A DNA stretch of 64,000 bases from Microbulbifer agarilyticus S89 (GTDB lineage Bacteria > Pseudomonadota > Gammaproteobacteria > Pseudomonadales > Cellvibrionaceae), in NCBI RefSeq assembly GCF_000220505.1, contig NZ_AFPJ01000007.1, positions 226,860-290,859 of the forward strand, written 5' to 3'. This document shows positions 27,099 through 36,143 of this stretch, piece after piece. The notes beneath the pieces are model-generated. The model saw nothing but the letters and a program-made list of their open reading frames with translations. It was not told where the DNA came from and made no database searches. Numbering within the stretch: the first letter of the stretch is position 1; every line of letters begins with the position of its first letter. The position numbers were made by a program, and so were the translations under genes.

Positions 27099-28978
27099 AT
27101 ATGCTCACTAGCTTCCTCGCAGACATCGATCAATTTCATTTTATCCGTGCAAACCTGCTGTGGCTGATTATTCCCGCGGCGCTGATTTGTTGGGGCTTAG
27201 CCCGTACTGTTTTCGCCAGTGGCAAACTACAGAAGATTATCGACCCGAACCTGCTCCCGCACCTGCTTTTGCGCGGTGGCGAAAAGCGGCCCTGGCTGTT
27301 CACCCTGATATTCGCACTGCTAACCTGTGCGATTGTTGCGCTCGCCGGCCCTTCCTGGCGCAAACTACCTACACCGGTATTCAGCAACCAGGATGCTGTT
27401 GTGATCCTGTTGGACCTATCCCCTTCCATGATGGCCACCGACCTATCGCCAAACCGCCTGACGCGCGCGCGACTCAAAATTCTCGATATTCTCAACCAGC
27501 GGGAAGATGGGCTCACCGCACTGGTCGCCTACGCGGGCGAGGCACATATAGTGACGCCGCTAACCGACGACACTGCCACCATTGCCAATCTGGTACCGTC
27601 CCTGTCCCCCAGAATCATGCCAGTGCCGGGCAGCAACATCGAAATGGCCGTAGAGCTCGGACTCAGACTGCTGAAGGACGGCGCCGGTGGTCAGGGCCGG
27701 CTGCTCGCGGTGACCGACGGGATTGATAAAGCCGCTATTTCCACGGTAAAAAACGCAGTAAATAGCAGCAATGCCTCGCTTTCTATTCTCGCTGTCGGCA
27801 GTGGCGAAGGCAGCCCTATCCCAAAATCCACCGGCAGCGGTTTTGTCACCGATGACAGTGGCTCGATCATTATTGCCAACTTTGACCGGGCCGAACTCCA
27901 ACGACTGGCGCAGAGCACCGGCGGTAAATTTGCGCAGATTACCGTCGACGATAGTGATATCGCACGCGTACTCCCCGAAAATGAGACACCGCAGCAAGCT
28001 GAACTCACCGAGCGAGAATTCGACCAGTGGAACGAAGAAGGCCCATGGCTGGTATTACTGCTACTGCCCTTTGCCCTGCTCTTATTCCGCAAAGGGACGC
28101 TGGCCAGCCTCTTGCCACTGAGCCTTCCATTTGTACTGGTAGTTAACAGTCCAGAAGCCAGCGCACAGACGAGTGGCCTGTGGCAGACGCCCAACCAACA
28201 GGGGCAGGAGCTTCTCAAGGAAGGGGACCCCAAAGCCGCGGCAGACAAGTTTGAAAACCCACAGTGGCGAGGCACGGCCGAATACCGCGCCCGTGAATTC
28301 GATGCTGCAGCCAAAAGCTTTTCGCAAAGTGATGATCCGCAAGCCCTCTACAACCTTGGCAACAGTCTCACCCAACAAGGCCGCTTTGACGAGGCCATTG
28401 CCGCCTTCGACGGCGCACTGGAGCAAAACCCGGAGTTTGCCGACGCGAGCCATAATCGCGAGATCGCAAAGAAACTGAAGGAATTGCAGGAGCAGCAACA
28501 GCAAAACCAGCAGTCACAACAGGGCGATCAGCAACAGCAGCAAAACCAGCAGCAAGACCAACAGCAGAACCAGCAGCAATCTCAGTCTGAACAGAACCAG
28601 CAGCAAAGCGACTCGGACCAAGCCTCGCAGGATCAACAGTACCAAGATCAGCAGCAAGCGGGCGAACAGGATCAGCAACAGAATAGTGAGCAAGACGAAC
28701 AAGATTCGTCAGAGCAGCAGCAGGCAGAGAGCCAGCAACAAGACCAGCAAGGCGACGAAAGCGAACAAGAACAGCAGGCCAACGCACAACCTCAAGAAAG
28801 CGAGAGCCCGCTTGATCCTGAAACCCAGCAGGCACTGGATCAATGGCTGCGCCAGATACCCGACGACCCCGCTGGCCTGATGCGTGAAAAATTCAAATAC
28901 GAGAGCCTACAGCGCCGCCGCGCTTACCGCGCCGGCGAGTGGGAGCCCCCGGAGAACGGAGCCACCCAGAGATGGTAA
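27095..28978 (+). CDS. batB: BatB/BatC fusion: VWA domain, TPR and Gln-rich tail
   Basis: About 627 residues. N-terminal membrane helices (LLWLIIPAALICWGLA and LFTLIFALLTCAIVALAG) are followed by a VWA domain with DLSPSMMATDLSP and AVTDGIDKA. Another helix (WLVLLLLPFALLLF) precedes TPR-like repeats (PQALYNLGNSLTQQGRFDEA). Then comes a Gln/Ser/Glu/Asp-rich stretch of about 110 residues and a conserved C-terminus, YESLQRRRAYRAG. BatB and BatC are separate in many species; here they are one chain. The GTG at 27095 overlaps the batA stop; an ATG two codons later is equally possible. Confidence 0.9.
   Translation: MNMLTSFLADIDQFHFIRANLLWLIIPAALICWGLARTVFASGKLQKIIDPNLLPHLLLRGGEKRPWLFTLIFALLTCAIVALAGPSWRKLPTPVFSNQDAVVILLDLSPSMMATDLSPNRLTRARLKILDILNQREDGLTALVAYAGEAHIVTPLTDDTATIANLVPSLSPRIMPVPGSNIEMAVELGLRLLKDGAGGQGRLLAVTDGIDKAAISTVKNAVNSSNASLSILAVGSGEGSPIPKSTGSGFVTDDSGSIIIANFDRAELQRLAQSTGGKFAQITVDDSDIARVLPENETPQQAELTEREFDQWNEEGPWLVLLLLPFALLLFRKGTLASLLPLSLPFVLVVNSPEASAQTSGLWQTPNQQGQELLKEGDPKAAADKFENPQWRGTAEYRAREFDAAAKSFSQSDDPQALYNLGNSLTQQGRFDEAIAAFDGALEQNPEFADASHNREIAKKLKELQEQQQQNQQSQQGDQQQQQNQQQDQQQNQQQSQSEQNQQQSDSDQASQDQQYQDQQQAGEQDQQQNSEQDEQDSSEQQQAESQQQDQQGDESEQEQQANAQPQESESPLDPETQQALDQWLRQIPDDPAGLMREKFKYESLQRRRAYRAGEWEPPENGATQRW
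28480..28810 (+). repeat. CAG/CAA-rich low-complexity tract encoding poly-Gln
   Basis: About 330 bases dominated by CAG and CAA codons, encoding runs such as QQQQNQQ and DQQQNQQQ. In frame inside batB/C. It gives many near-repeats of CAGCAACAG and could vary in length. Confidence 0.8.
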
Positions 28979-30696
28979 CCCTCTTTAAGGCGATATCTAG
29001 CAAGATGATCGGCCATATATTTGTGATCAAAGACCTAAGGGCACGGCTAGTACAGGGCCTGACTGCCCTACTTCTGCTCACCATAGCCTGCGTGGCTAGT
29101 GCTCAGGATCTAACAGCCTCTGTTGACCGCAACGAGCTCGCCATCAATGAAACCTTCACCCTCACCCTGCGTTACAGTGGTAAACAAAGCGGTGGCCAAC
29201 CGGACTTCAATCTGCTAAACCAGGACTTCGAAGTCCTCTCGCGCCAACAATCCAATCAATACCGGGTAATCAACGGCAGAGCGGAGAGCTTCGTAGAGTG
29301 GACCGTAATCCTCGCCCCACTCAAAGAAGGCAAGCTGTTTGTCCCATCCCTGCACCTGCACGGCGAGGTGTCCGATGCCATCCCCATCACCGTAAACCAG
29401 GCAGGACAAGCCCCGGCAGGCCAAAATCGTAAGGCCTTCCTGGAAGTGGAAACCGACAAAGAAAAAATCTTTGTGCAGGAACAACTACTGGTCAAGGTCC
29501 GCTTGTACACCACAGTAGGCCTCCACGATATCGCCACCGACCCATTGCAGATCCCTGGCGCCCACGTAGAAAAGGTTGATGAACAGCGATTCGAACGCAG
29601 AATCGATGGCGTCGGCCACGCCGTCTACGAGCTCACCTATGCCGTGTTCCCGGAGAGCTCCGGCGAGCTGCAAATACCGTCACTGAACTACGTCGCGGTG
29701 ACAGGCAGAAGAGACCCCTTCTCGCTGTTTAACCGCAATGCGCAGCGTATACGCCTGCGCTCTGAAGTAAAAACTATACAGGTCGAGCCAAAACCGGATA
29801 GCTATAGCGGCAGCCATTGGCTACCTGCGGCAAGCTTGGGGCTGGTACAGAGCTGGTCAAAAGATCCGGAAGAATTCAAAGTTGGCGAGCCGATTACTCG
29901 CATCATAACCTTGCGAGCCGAAGGCCTACGTGCCGCACAACTACCTCCTCTACCAGAATTGAACATTGATGGACTGAAGACCTATCCAGACCAGCCCCAG
30001 CAAGAAGACCAGCCTGGCCCTAACGGTATCGATGGGAGCCGCATTGAAACAACAGCCATTGTTGCGACAAAACCAGGCAGTTATCAGCTACCGGCAGTGA
30101 CGATTACGTGGTGGGATACGAAAACCGGCAGGCAGCGTGCGACGCAGCTACCAGCATTCAGATTCAACGTTTCTGGTGGACCGATTGCAACCCCTAAAGA
30201 AGGCGCAAAATCAGATCAGCCTATATCTTCGATTCCCACAACTACAACAGTGGAACCAGGTTTCTGGCAAAAACTGGCTATTGTTGCGATTGCATTGCAC
30301 TTCCTATGGATTTTGTATTTCTTCTATCTGAAGAAAAACCACCGCATCAACCAACCTCAAATCAACCGAAGTAAGAAAATAGATACGATCCACTCGAAAC
30401 AAAACTTGGAGGCGGCCGCCGAGACCGGCACCGCAATGGAGATACAAACTGCTCTCAATACCTGGATGAACGAACTAAACGAAAAAAGCCAAAATAGCTC
30501 AGACGACCCTCTGAGCCAGAATACTGAGCTACCGAAGCTACAAAAAGAAATTAATGATGCGCTCTATCAACAGCCTCCGAAGCCGATTAATCGACAGCTA
30601 GTCCAAATACTGGTTCAAAGGCTAATCAACGAAAGTTCATCCCACCAAACGCACAAGAAAGATAATAGCTTGCCGAAACTTTTTGCCGAAAATTAG
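28972..30696 (+). CDS. batD: BatD-like protein (oxygen tolerance family)
   Basis: A 574-residue membrane-anchored periplasmic protein. An N-terminal signal or anchor (LTALLLLTIACVASA, then QDLTASVDRNELAINE) leads to three or more beta-sandwich repeats typical of BatD. These include the recurring pattern FVEWTVILAPLKEGKLFVPSL. A membrane helix near residue 435 (LAIVAIALHFLWILYFFYL) precedes a basic cytoplasmic tail. The start ATG overlaps the batB/C stop by seven bases. GC content falls in the last 400 bases, at the edge of the glycan locus. The tail is unusually polar, with Asn/Gln/Ser-rich stretches. Confidence 0.9.
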   Translation: MVTLFKAISSKMIGHIFVIKDLRARLVQGLTALLLLTIACVASAQDLTASVDRNELAINETFTLTLRYSGKQSGGQPDFNLLNQDFEVLSRQQSNQYRVINGRAESFVEWTVILAPLKEGKLFVPSLHLHGEVSDAIPITVNQAGQAPAGQNRKAFLEVETDKEKIFVQEQLLVKVRLYTTVGLHDIATDPLQIPGAHVEKVDEQRFERRIDGVGHAVYELTYAVFPESSGELQIPSLNYVAVTGRRDPFSLFNRNAQRIRLRSEVKTIQVEPKPDSYSGSHWLPAASLGLVQSWSKDPEEFKVGEPITRIITLRAEGLRAAQLPPLPELNIDGLKTYPDQPQQEDQPGPNGIDGSRIETTAIVATKPGSYQLPAVTITWWDTKTGRQRATQLPAFRFNVSGGPIATPKEGAKSDQPISSIPTTTTVEPGFWQKLAIVAIALHFLWILYFFYLKKNHRINQPQINRSKKIDTIHSKQNLEAAAETGTAMEIQTALNTWMNELNEKSQNSSDDPLSQNTELPKLQKEINDALYQQPPKPINRQLVQILVQRLINESSSHQTHKKDNSLPKLFAEN

Positions 30697-30721
30697 GGTA
30701 CATCCGGACACAAAACACTTG

Positions 30722-31528
30722 ATGAAAATAGACGATCATTCAAACCTAGCGATGCTAGCGCCCGAGACAGTGTCCTCCAGAATATTTGTGGCGATCGTGT
30801 CTCACCAACATGCACGCAATATTGCAGAAGACCTTCGCCCGCATAATTGGAAACAGGCCAACAAAACAATTGTACCAATCATTCTCAGCAACATTCCTGA
30901 CGCTGCTCTATCAGATTACTGCAAGCAACACAACATTCCACTAATTGAAAACAATACAAAGCATGGGTTTGGAGCGAACAACAATAAAATTTATCGCCAT
31001 GCGAAACAAAACTTAGGACTTAAAGAGGAAGATTATTTTTTTTGCGTCAACCCAGACGTTATGACTTCGGCTACTGACATTATCAGTCTGTCAGAGATAA
31101 TGAAGACAAACAAATACACCGTAGCAGCTCCTAACCTACTGAAGCCTGATGGAACACCGGATGACAATATACGCTCTTTCCCTACCCTGAAAGATATCGC
31201 GCACCGATATCTTTTAGACAGTAAGAAGAGCAATGTAGAAAAGCGCAACAAGCAAGAGTGTGAAGTTACCGACTGGGCATCCGGTGCATTTCTGTGCTTT
31301 CGCGCAAGCACGTACGGCGCAATCAAAGGGTTTGATGAAAGATACTTCATGTACTATGAGGATGCAGACATTTGCCGCCGGGCGAGCTCTATTGGACAGC
31401 CCACATACTATATCCCACATGTAGAGGCTACTCATATTGGCAATCGAAAAAGCAGAGGATTACCAACAAAACAACTAGTGCACCATGTAACCAGCGCCAT
31501 TCGCTTCATACTCACCAGTTCAGAATAG
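30722..31528 (+). CDS. Family 2 glycosyltransferase (rhamnosyltransferase-like)
   Basis: About 268 residues of GT-A fold. It resembles the WbbL-type group of GT2: FVAIVSHQHARN at the start, GFGANNNKIYRHA for nucleotide-sugar binding, FFCVNPDVM in place of the usual DxD, and WASGAFLCFRASTY then GFDERYFMYYEDADICRRA. Rhamnosyl transfer is plausible because an intact dTDP-rhamnose operon lies at the other end of the locus, but the donor is not proven. I use the ATG at 30722; a TTG at 30683 overlaps batD. It is the first gene of the AT-richer glycan locus. Confidence 0.82.
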   Translation: MKIDDHSNLAMLAPETVSSRIFVAIVSHQHARNIAEDLRPHNWKQANKTIVPIILSNIPDAALSDYCKQHNIPLIENNTKHGFGANNNKIYRHAKQNLGLKEEDYFFCVNPDVMTSATDIISLSEIMKTNKYTVAAPNLLKPDGTPDDNIRSFPTLKDIAHRYLLDSKKSNVEKRNKQECEVTDWASGAFLCFRASTYGAIKGFDERYFMYYEDADICRRASSIGQPTYYIPHVEATHIGNRKSRGLPTKQLVHHVTSAIRFILTSSE

Positions 31529-31577
31529 ACCTGCTCCAAACAGCACGATTAGAATTTAATACCGAACACCCACCATA

Positions 31578-32522
31578 ATGAAAAAGCTGATACTCCACAT
31601 TGGGCGTCACAAAACTGGAAGTAGCGCAATACAGGACTGCCTTATAAAAAATACAGCTCTGCTCAAAGATTATGATTACTACTACCCTAGGGAAGCGCGC
31701 AAGGGACGCGGACATCATCAAATCGCTGAGTCGAATGCAGGGCTACTCAAAAGACTAAACAGTTTATTGATAAGACCAAAGCTGCCAGAGGCTGTGATTG
31801 ACGAGCTACTTCAAAATGATCAATTCACACCCATACTGAGCTCTGAAGCGTTTCAGAACTGCCACCCTCACCTAATAAAGCAGCTTTTTGAAAACTACGA
31901 TATAAACGTCGTTATCTATCTCAGAAATCACATCGATTATTTAGCGTCTGCATATACGCAGTGGGTACATTCGAGCGACTACAAGGGCTCAATATGGCGC
32001 TATTTTTTCACAAGTTATTCCGTGAATTATCGTCGTTTTCTTCAGCAATGGGAGCGACAGTTCCCAGGAAAATTAGTTGTCCGGCGATTTGAGCCCACAG
32101 CACTTGTAAACAATGATATTCGCACTGATTTTCTGACCTATGGACTAAATATTGACACAACAAAACTACCGAAGTTTGCGCATTCAACTACCAACCCCTC
32201 ATTAAATCAAAAAGTGTTGCAGCTCAAACTACACCTAAACAGAATTGGCGAAACCAAGAAATATTGCCCTCACCGTTTATACAAAGCTTTACCTCTATTA
32301 AACAAGGAATTCCCTGCCAGACAATTTCAAACTCCGCGATTAATTGCAAAGTGGGTGAGACAAAGAAATAGAAACCGCGATTCGGAAGTTGCACAAGAAT
32401 ACTTTTCAGAAAAAGAGCTTTTTCACTACAAAAGTGAAGCTCCAGTGCACAGCTACAATCTAAGTAAAACCGAGCTGAGCCATATGAAAGAGGCACTTTC
32501 CGAACTCATAAATGAGCAATGA
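31578..32522 (+). CDS. Sulfotransferase-family protein
   Basis: A 314-residue protein that starts at once with a PAPS-binding loop, LILHIGRHKTGSSAIQ (residues 3-18). This is the 5'-phosphosulfate-binding motif of carbohydrate sulfotransferases. A 3'-phosphate-binding region is seen as VVIYLRNHIDYLASAY (about residues 112-127), with the Arg and Ser expected there. No signal peptide is present, so it should act in the cytoplasm on a lipid-linked or nucleotide-linked sugar. It is the only sulfotransferase of the locus on the plus strand. The acceptor is unknown. Confidence 0.82.
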   Translation: MKKLILHIGRHKTGSSAIQDCLIKNTALLKDYDYYYPREARKGRGHHQIAESNAGLLKRLNSLLIRPKLPEAVIDELLQNDQFTPILSSEAFQNCHPHLIKQLFENYDINVVIYLRNHIDYLASAYTQWVHSSDYKGSIWRYFFTSYSVNYRRFLQQWERQFPGKLVVRRFEPTALVNNDIRTDFLTYGLNIDTTKLPKFAHSTTNPSLNQKVLQLKLHLNRIGETKKYCPHRLYKALPLLNKEFPARQFQTPRLIAKWVRQRNRNRDSEVAQEYFSEKELFHYKSEAPVHSYNLSKTELSHMKEALSELINEQ

Positions 32523-32581
32523 CGGCAACCATAAAATATGGTGGGGAGATTAATGCTCCCTTACGCACCACACACCAAGCA

Positions 32582-33856
32582 CTAGGCGCTGGCATTGGCA
32601 CTGGCACTGGCACTGGCACTGGCACTGGCACTAAAGTGGATTCGCGCATTAAATCCCATGGGTCTATGCACGACGAAAGGTATTGTAGAGACGTACGAAC
32701 TTAACCGCAGTTCACTACGTGAACTTTGGCGAATGCTTCGTACTATCTTGCTAACATGACGATCATCATCAGGTGAGATACCACCAATGCCATAAGAGTA
32801 GATCTGCCAATCGTAGTGCTTTACCGCGCCATGTCGGGCCAGGTCTTCAAGAATTTTCTCCGCACCGCTACGTGAGACCAGATATCCATCTGCACCAATA
32901 GCTCTCACACTTTCAGCTACATCACTGTACACTTGATTTATATTGAGTAGATCCAAGTTTTTACTTGAATCTAGCCACCAACCTGGAATGGATCGATCGT
33001 TCAGAAAACATATATCGAAATCCTTTGGGGCCAACTCCAGTAATCTAGAAAAACTGAACTGAAATGCAGGCAGCCCGTCATCCTCGATAATAAGCCCATA
33101 GTCCTCACCTGATTCCACTACGCGCTCCAAGGCACGAATTTGAGATGTCCAGCAACCAATAGAATTCGGCGGAAGTTGACTTCTGAAAACGGATTTACGC
33201 ATTAAATAGGGAACCGAGCTACCAAGTATTCCCGGAAGCCGCTGTGTCTTACAGAGGTTTTTCGCATACAGCTGCTCCAACCCAGAAAAACGATGTTTAT
33301 CACGATCAAGATTTATACAAAAAATAGGGACAGATGCGTTAGATTTATCGATGAAGTTATGCTTCGTAAAGATTTGAAACTTATTCGAAATTTCATGCGA
33401 TATCTCGGGACGAGCATACTTTTCTATTTTGCCGAGCACCTCCTCCAAAAAGCCCCAATCATGATACGTCAACAGCAAATTTGAGACCATAGAGGCAGAC
33501 CAGTTACACTTGATCTGTATCGATCTTGCAAAGCCAACAGCGGAACCTATGTCGCCCCTGCGAAACATTATTTGAGATTGGTTGAGCGGGATAACCGCTA
33601 AATCAGAGTTTTGATACCGGAATGCAACGGATTGTGCGGCATCGATATCTCCCCTACTAACCAAAAACATGCAAACCAAGTTGATAATTTTACCGAACTG
33701 CAGCCGATCTTTGCGAAGCGCCATGTCGCAGACTTCGACAAAATAGCCTAATCGCTCTTCACTAGAAATAAATGAGCTTCCAAGTTCGTCGACAAGTTTC
33801 CTGGGCTCATCCGAGTAAGCAAACTTCGCTAAAAATTCTGTAGTGGAATAATTCAT
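32582..33856 (-). CDS. Family 25 (LPS-type) glycosyltransferase with Ser-Ala repeat tail
   Basis: A 424-residue protein. The N-terminal 170 residues are helical and may contain TPR-like repeats. The C-terminal part is a GT25 domain: PIFCINLDRDKHRFSGLEQ, GCWTSQIRALERVVESG and LIIEDDGLPAF with the acidic metal motif, as in LpsA and Lex2B of Haemophilus. The last 17 residues are a Ser-Ala repeat, SASASASASA, coded by a hexanucleotide repeat. I chose the ATG at 33856; a TTG nine codons upstream is open. It converges on the sulfotransferase gene. Donor sugar unknown. Confidence 0.85.
   Translation of the reverse strand: MNYSTTEFLAKFAYSDEPRKLVDELGSSFISSEERLGYFVEVCDMALRKDRLQFGKIINLVCMFLVSRGDIDAAQSVAFRYQNSDLAVIPLNQSQIMFRRGDIGSAVGFARSIQIKCNWSASMVSNLLLTYHDWGFLEEVLGKIEKYARPEISHEISNKFQIFTKHNFIDKSNASVPIFCINLDRDKHRFSGLEQLYAKNLCKTQRLPGILGSSVPYLMRKSVFRSQLPPNSIGCWTSQIRALERVVESGEDYGLIIEDDGLPAFQFSFSRLLELAPKDFDICFLNDRSIPGWWLDSSKNLDLLNINQVYSDVAESVRAIGADGYLVSRSGAEKILEDLARHGAVKHYDWQIYSYGIGGISPDDDRHVSKIVRSIRQSSRSELRLSSYVSTIPFVVHRPMGFNARIHFSASASASASASANASA
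32585..32632. repeat. Hexanucleotide tandem repeat GGCACT
   Basis: Six perfect GGCACT units (32597-32632) preceded by two degenerate ones (GGCGCT, GGCATT). The repeat lies at the 3' end of the GT25 gene, just before its stop at 32582-32584. Because the unit is six bases, gain or loss of units keeps the frame and changes only the number of Ser-Ala pairs. Confidence 0.95.
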
Positions 33857-33935
33857 CGGCGAAAGACCAAAATATGAGACCAAAACAATCAGTAAAATAC
33901 GGGAGAACAGAAAAGAAACATCCTACCGAAACACA

Positions 33936-35150
33936 TCAAGCCGGTTGCAGCTCCGCCTCGTTAGCATCTGCCTTAATTTTCTGAGCTCTCGTCCAATAAG
34001 AAACACATGGGATCTTCGCGCGATCGCAACGATACTCATATTTTTTGGCGACATCATTCACTTCCGCCAGCAGTCCTTCGGATAAAAGTATCGGCTTTAG
34101 CCCCATAGCGAGAAAACAGTCGTTCGATACGTGAAGATCATTTTCCGGTGCTTCGTTTCTAGGGTTACTCATATAGTTGATTTCAACACCCGATAGCTCA
34201 GAAACCAACTTGGCCAAGTCACGTACTTTATGTGTTTCCGTCATTTGATTGAAGATCCGGACCCGCTCACCAGTATCAGGTTCATTCTCCACCGCAAGAC
34301 GAATACAGCGCACAGTGTCCTGGATATGGATAAACGCTCGGGTCTGCCCACCAGTCCCATGCACAGTGAGGGGGAAACCGACCGCCGCCTGTACGACGAA
34401 ACGATTCAATACCGTACCGTAATCTCCATCATAGTCAAAACGGTTAACAAGCCGCTCATCGCGCTTAGTTTCTGCAGTGTTTGTTCCCCAAACAATACCC
34501 TGATGAAGGTCAGTAATTCGGAGATTATCGTTTTTGTTATAGTATGAGAAAAAGAGCTGATCCTGCGTTTTTGTCATGTGGTAGATGCTTCCCGGATTCA
34601 CCGGGTATAGGATTTCTTGCTCTATTGCACCGCCAGAATCTTTGGGAATCTTGACATTCAGGTACCCCTCGGGAATTTTCATACCCGCGCTACCATATCC
34701 ATAGACACCCATAGTCCCAAGATGAACAAGGTGAATATCTAGGGTACTCTCCACAATGGCTGCCAGCACGTTGTGAGTAGCGTTCAGATTGTTGCTCACT
34801 GTGTATATCTTGTGCTTGGCCGATTTCATGGAATATGGCGCGGCACGCTGCTCTGCAAAATGAATAATTGTGCTCGGCTCAAATGCCAGAATAAGATCTA
34901 ACATTTCCCGATATTCTGTGGCGATATCCAAATTCACAAATCGAATATTTCTTCCACTAACCTCCGACCATGCAGAAACACGCTGCTCCATCGAGCAAAT
35001 AGGCGTCAAGGATGTGACCCCTAACTCATTGTCGATATTTCGGCGAGAGAAATTATCAACAATTACCACCTCATGCCCATGTTCAGACAAGTGAAGCGCA
35101 GTTGGCCAGCCACAGAATCCGTCGCCACCGAGAACCAGTACCTTCTTCAT
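33936..35150 (-). CDS. sqdB: UDP-sulfoquinovose synthase-like NAD-dependent epimerase/dehydratase
   Basis: A 404-residue short-chain dehydrogenase of the SQD1/SqdB type, which makes UDP-sulfoquinovose from UDP-glucose and sulfite. The Rossmann motif is GGDGFCGWPTALHLS. The catalytic residues lie in HLGTMGVYG and YHMTK (YxxxK). SQD1-specific stretches follow: DLHQGIVWGT, LNRFVVQAAVGFPLTVHG, GGQTRAFIHIQDTV, FNQMTETHKV and NPRNEAPEND. These extend well beyond general epimerases. No SqdX, SqdC or SqdD lies nearby, so the product probably enters the surface glycan instead of a sulfolipid. The ATG follows AGGT. Confidence 0.88.
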   Translation of the reverse strand: MKKVLVLGGDGFCGWPTALHLSEHGHEVVIVDNFSRRNIDNELGVTSLTPICSMEQRVSAWSEVSGRNIRFVNLDIATEYREMLDLILAFEPSTIIHFAEQRAAPYSMKSAKHKIYTVSNNLNATHNVLAAIVESTLDIHLVHLGTMGVYGYGSAGMKIPEGYLNVKIPKDSGGAIEQEILYPVNPGSIYHMTKTQDQLFFSYYNKNDNLRITDLHQGIVWGTNTAETKRDERLVNRFDYDGDYGTVLNRFVVQAAVGFPLTVHGTGGQTRAFIHIQDTVRCIRLAVENEPDTGERVRIFNQMTETHKVRDLAKLVSELSGVEINYMSNPRNEAPENDLHVSNDCFLAMGLKPILLSEGLLAEVNDVAKKYEYRCDRAKIPCVSYWTRAQKIKADANEAELQPA

Positions 35151-35384
35151 AAAGACTACCTAGTTAATGCCAATAACGCAGTATTGGAATAGTGCGTTAT
35201 AGTAAAGAGCCAAACTCACATAATTTAGGTAATCATATTTTTAATACGTTACAGCAGTGTGAGTAAAAGGTTACAAATGAATGACAGCGATGGCGCTCAA
35301 ACCTTGAGCTAAGACGTGATAGATGGTAGAAGCCGGCAAAGTGCTAGCGGACGATAACTTACAGTGAGACTGGAGTGAGATTCT

Positions 35385-36074
35385 TTATTTAATTACGTTT
35401 GCGTCACGAAAAATCGGATTGGCTTTCTGAAAAATTGACCAGTGTTCGCTAGTTCCACGGGTGTTCTCGACTTTGAGATGAACTCCGCAATGCCTAAAGA
35501 ACATCCGTTTGGTAAACACTGAAACTAAATCCGTTAACTCTGGTTTAACGTTATACGGACCAGTAATACCCTCTGGTAAATCACACAGTAACTTTCGCCA
35601 AACTGCCGGACCCGTGGTGCTAAAAACGCAATTTGGTCTATTTTTACATGTTACATTGGAGAGTATTTGTTCCATCAAATCTCCGAGCAAAGCGTGTTTC
35701 TTAGGCGCATAAAAAATACCATTCAAGATACCACCGTCATGCCACTCACAAACATGAAGTTTCTGTGGCTCTTCTTTTACAAACTTAGGCACACTCTTAA
35801 CCGCAAACTTGGAATCGATATACAGGCCACCCAGTGTATATATAGCCAGAACACGGAAAATATCAGACTTCATTGCCCAGGGAATGCAATTTTCGTAGAC
35901 TTGGAGCCAAGTGTTACCGTATTCTCGACCAATAAATTGTTTTGCTTTCTTTTCATCAAATGCGAGTAAATTGAGGTCACTATCACTCGCGTATAAATCT
36001 TTATAGAAAGAAATTTGTTTCTTAAGTAACCCAACACGACGATACATATCATGTTGAAAGACTATTACGTTCAT
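35385..36074 (-). CDS. GT32-like glycosyltransferase (DXD sugar-binding family)
   Basis: A compact 229-residue protein. The central motif, AMKSDIFRVLAIYTLGGLYIDSK, with its GGxYxD pattern, is the sugar-nucleotide-binding core of the OCH1/GT32 and capsular polysaccharide synthesis families (about residues 67-89). The usual DxD is here IDSK, so the second acidic residue is missing. Late motifs include STTGPAVWRKLL. The polar residues and the size fit a cytoplasmic transferase. It is last in the minus-strand run that begins with the LicD/TagD genes. Donor and acceptor unknown. Confidence 0.75.
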   Translation of the reverse strand: MNVIVFQHDMYRRVGLLKKQISFYKDLYASDSDLNLLAFDEKKAKQFIGREYGNTWLQVYENCIPWAMKSDIFRVLAIYTLGGLYIDSKFAVKSVPKFVKEEPQKLHVCEWHDGGILNGIFYAPKKHALLGDLMEQILSNVTCKNRPNCVFSTTGPAVWRKLLCDLPEGITGPYNVKPELTDLVSVFTKRMFFRHCGVHLKVENTRGTSEHWSIFQKANPIFRDANVIK

Positions 36075-36143
36075 TTAATCATTGAAACCAAGATTCTACA
36101 GCTCACATAGTCTCATCGCACAAAAACGAGCAAGCTGTTAGTG

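Noticed and set aside
32585-32632. Tandem repeat as a CRISPR array
   Set aside because: Unit is six bases with no spacers and lies within a coding region.
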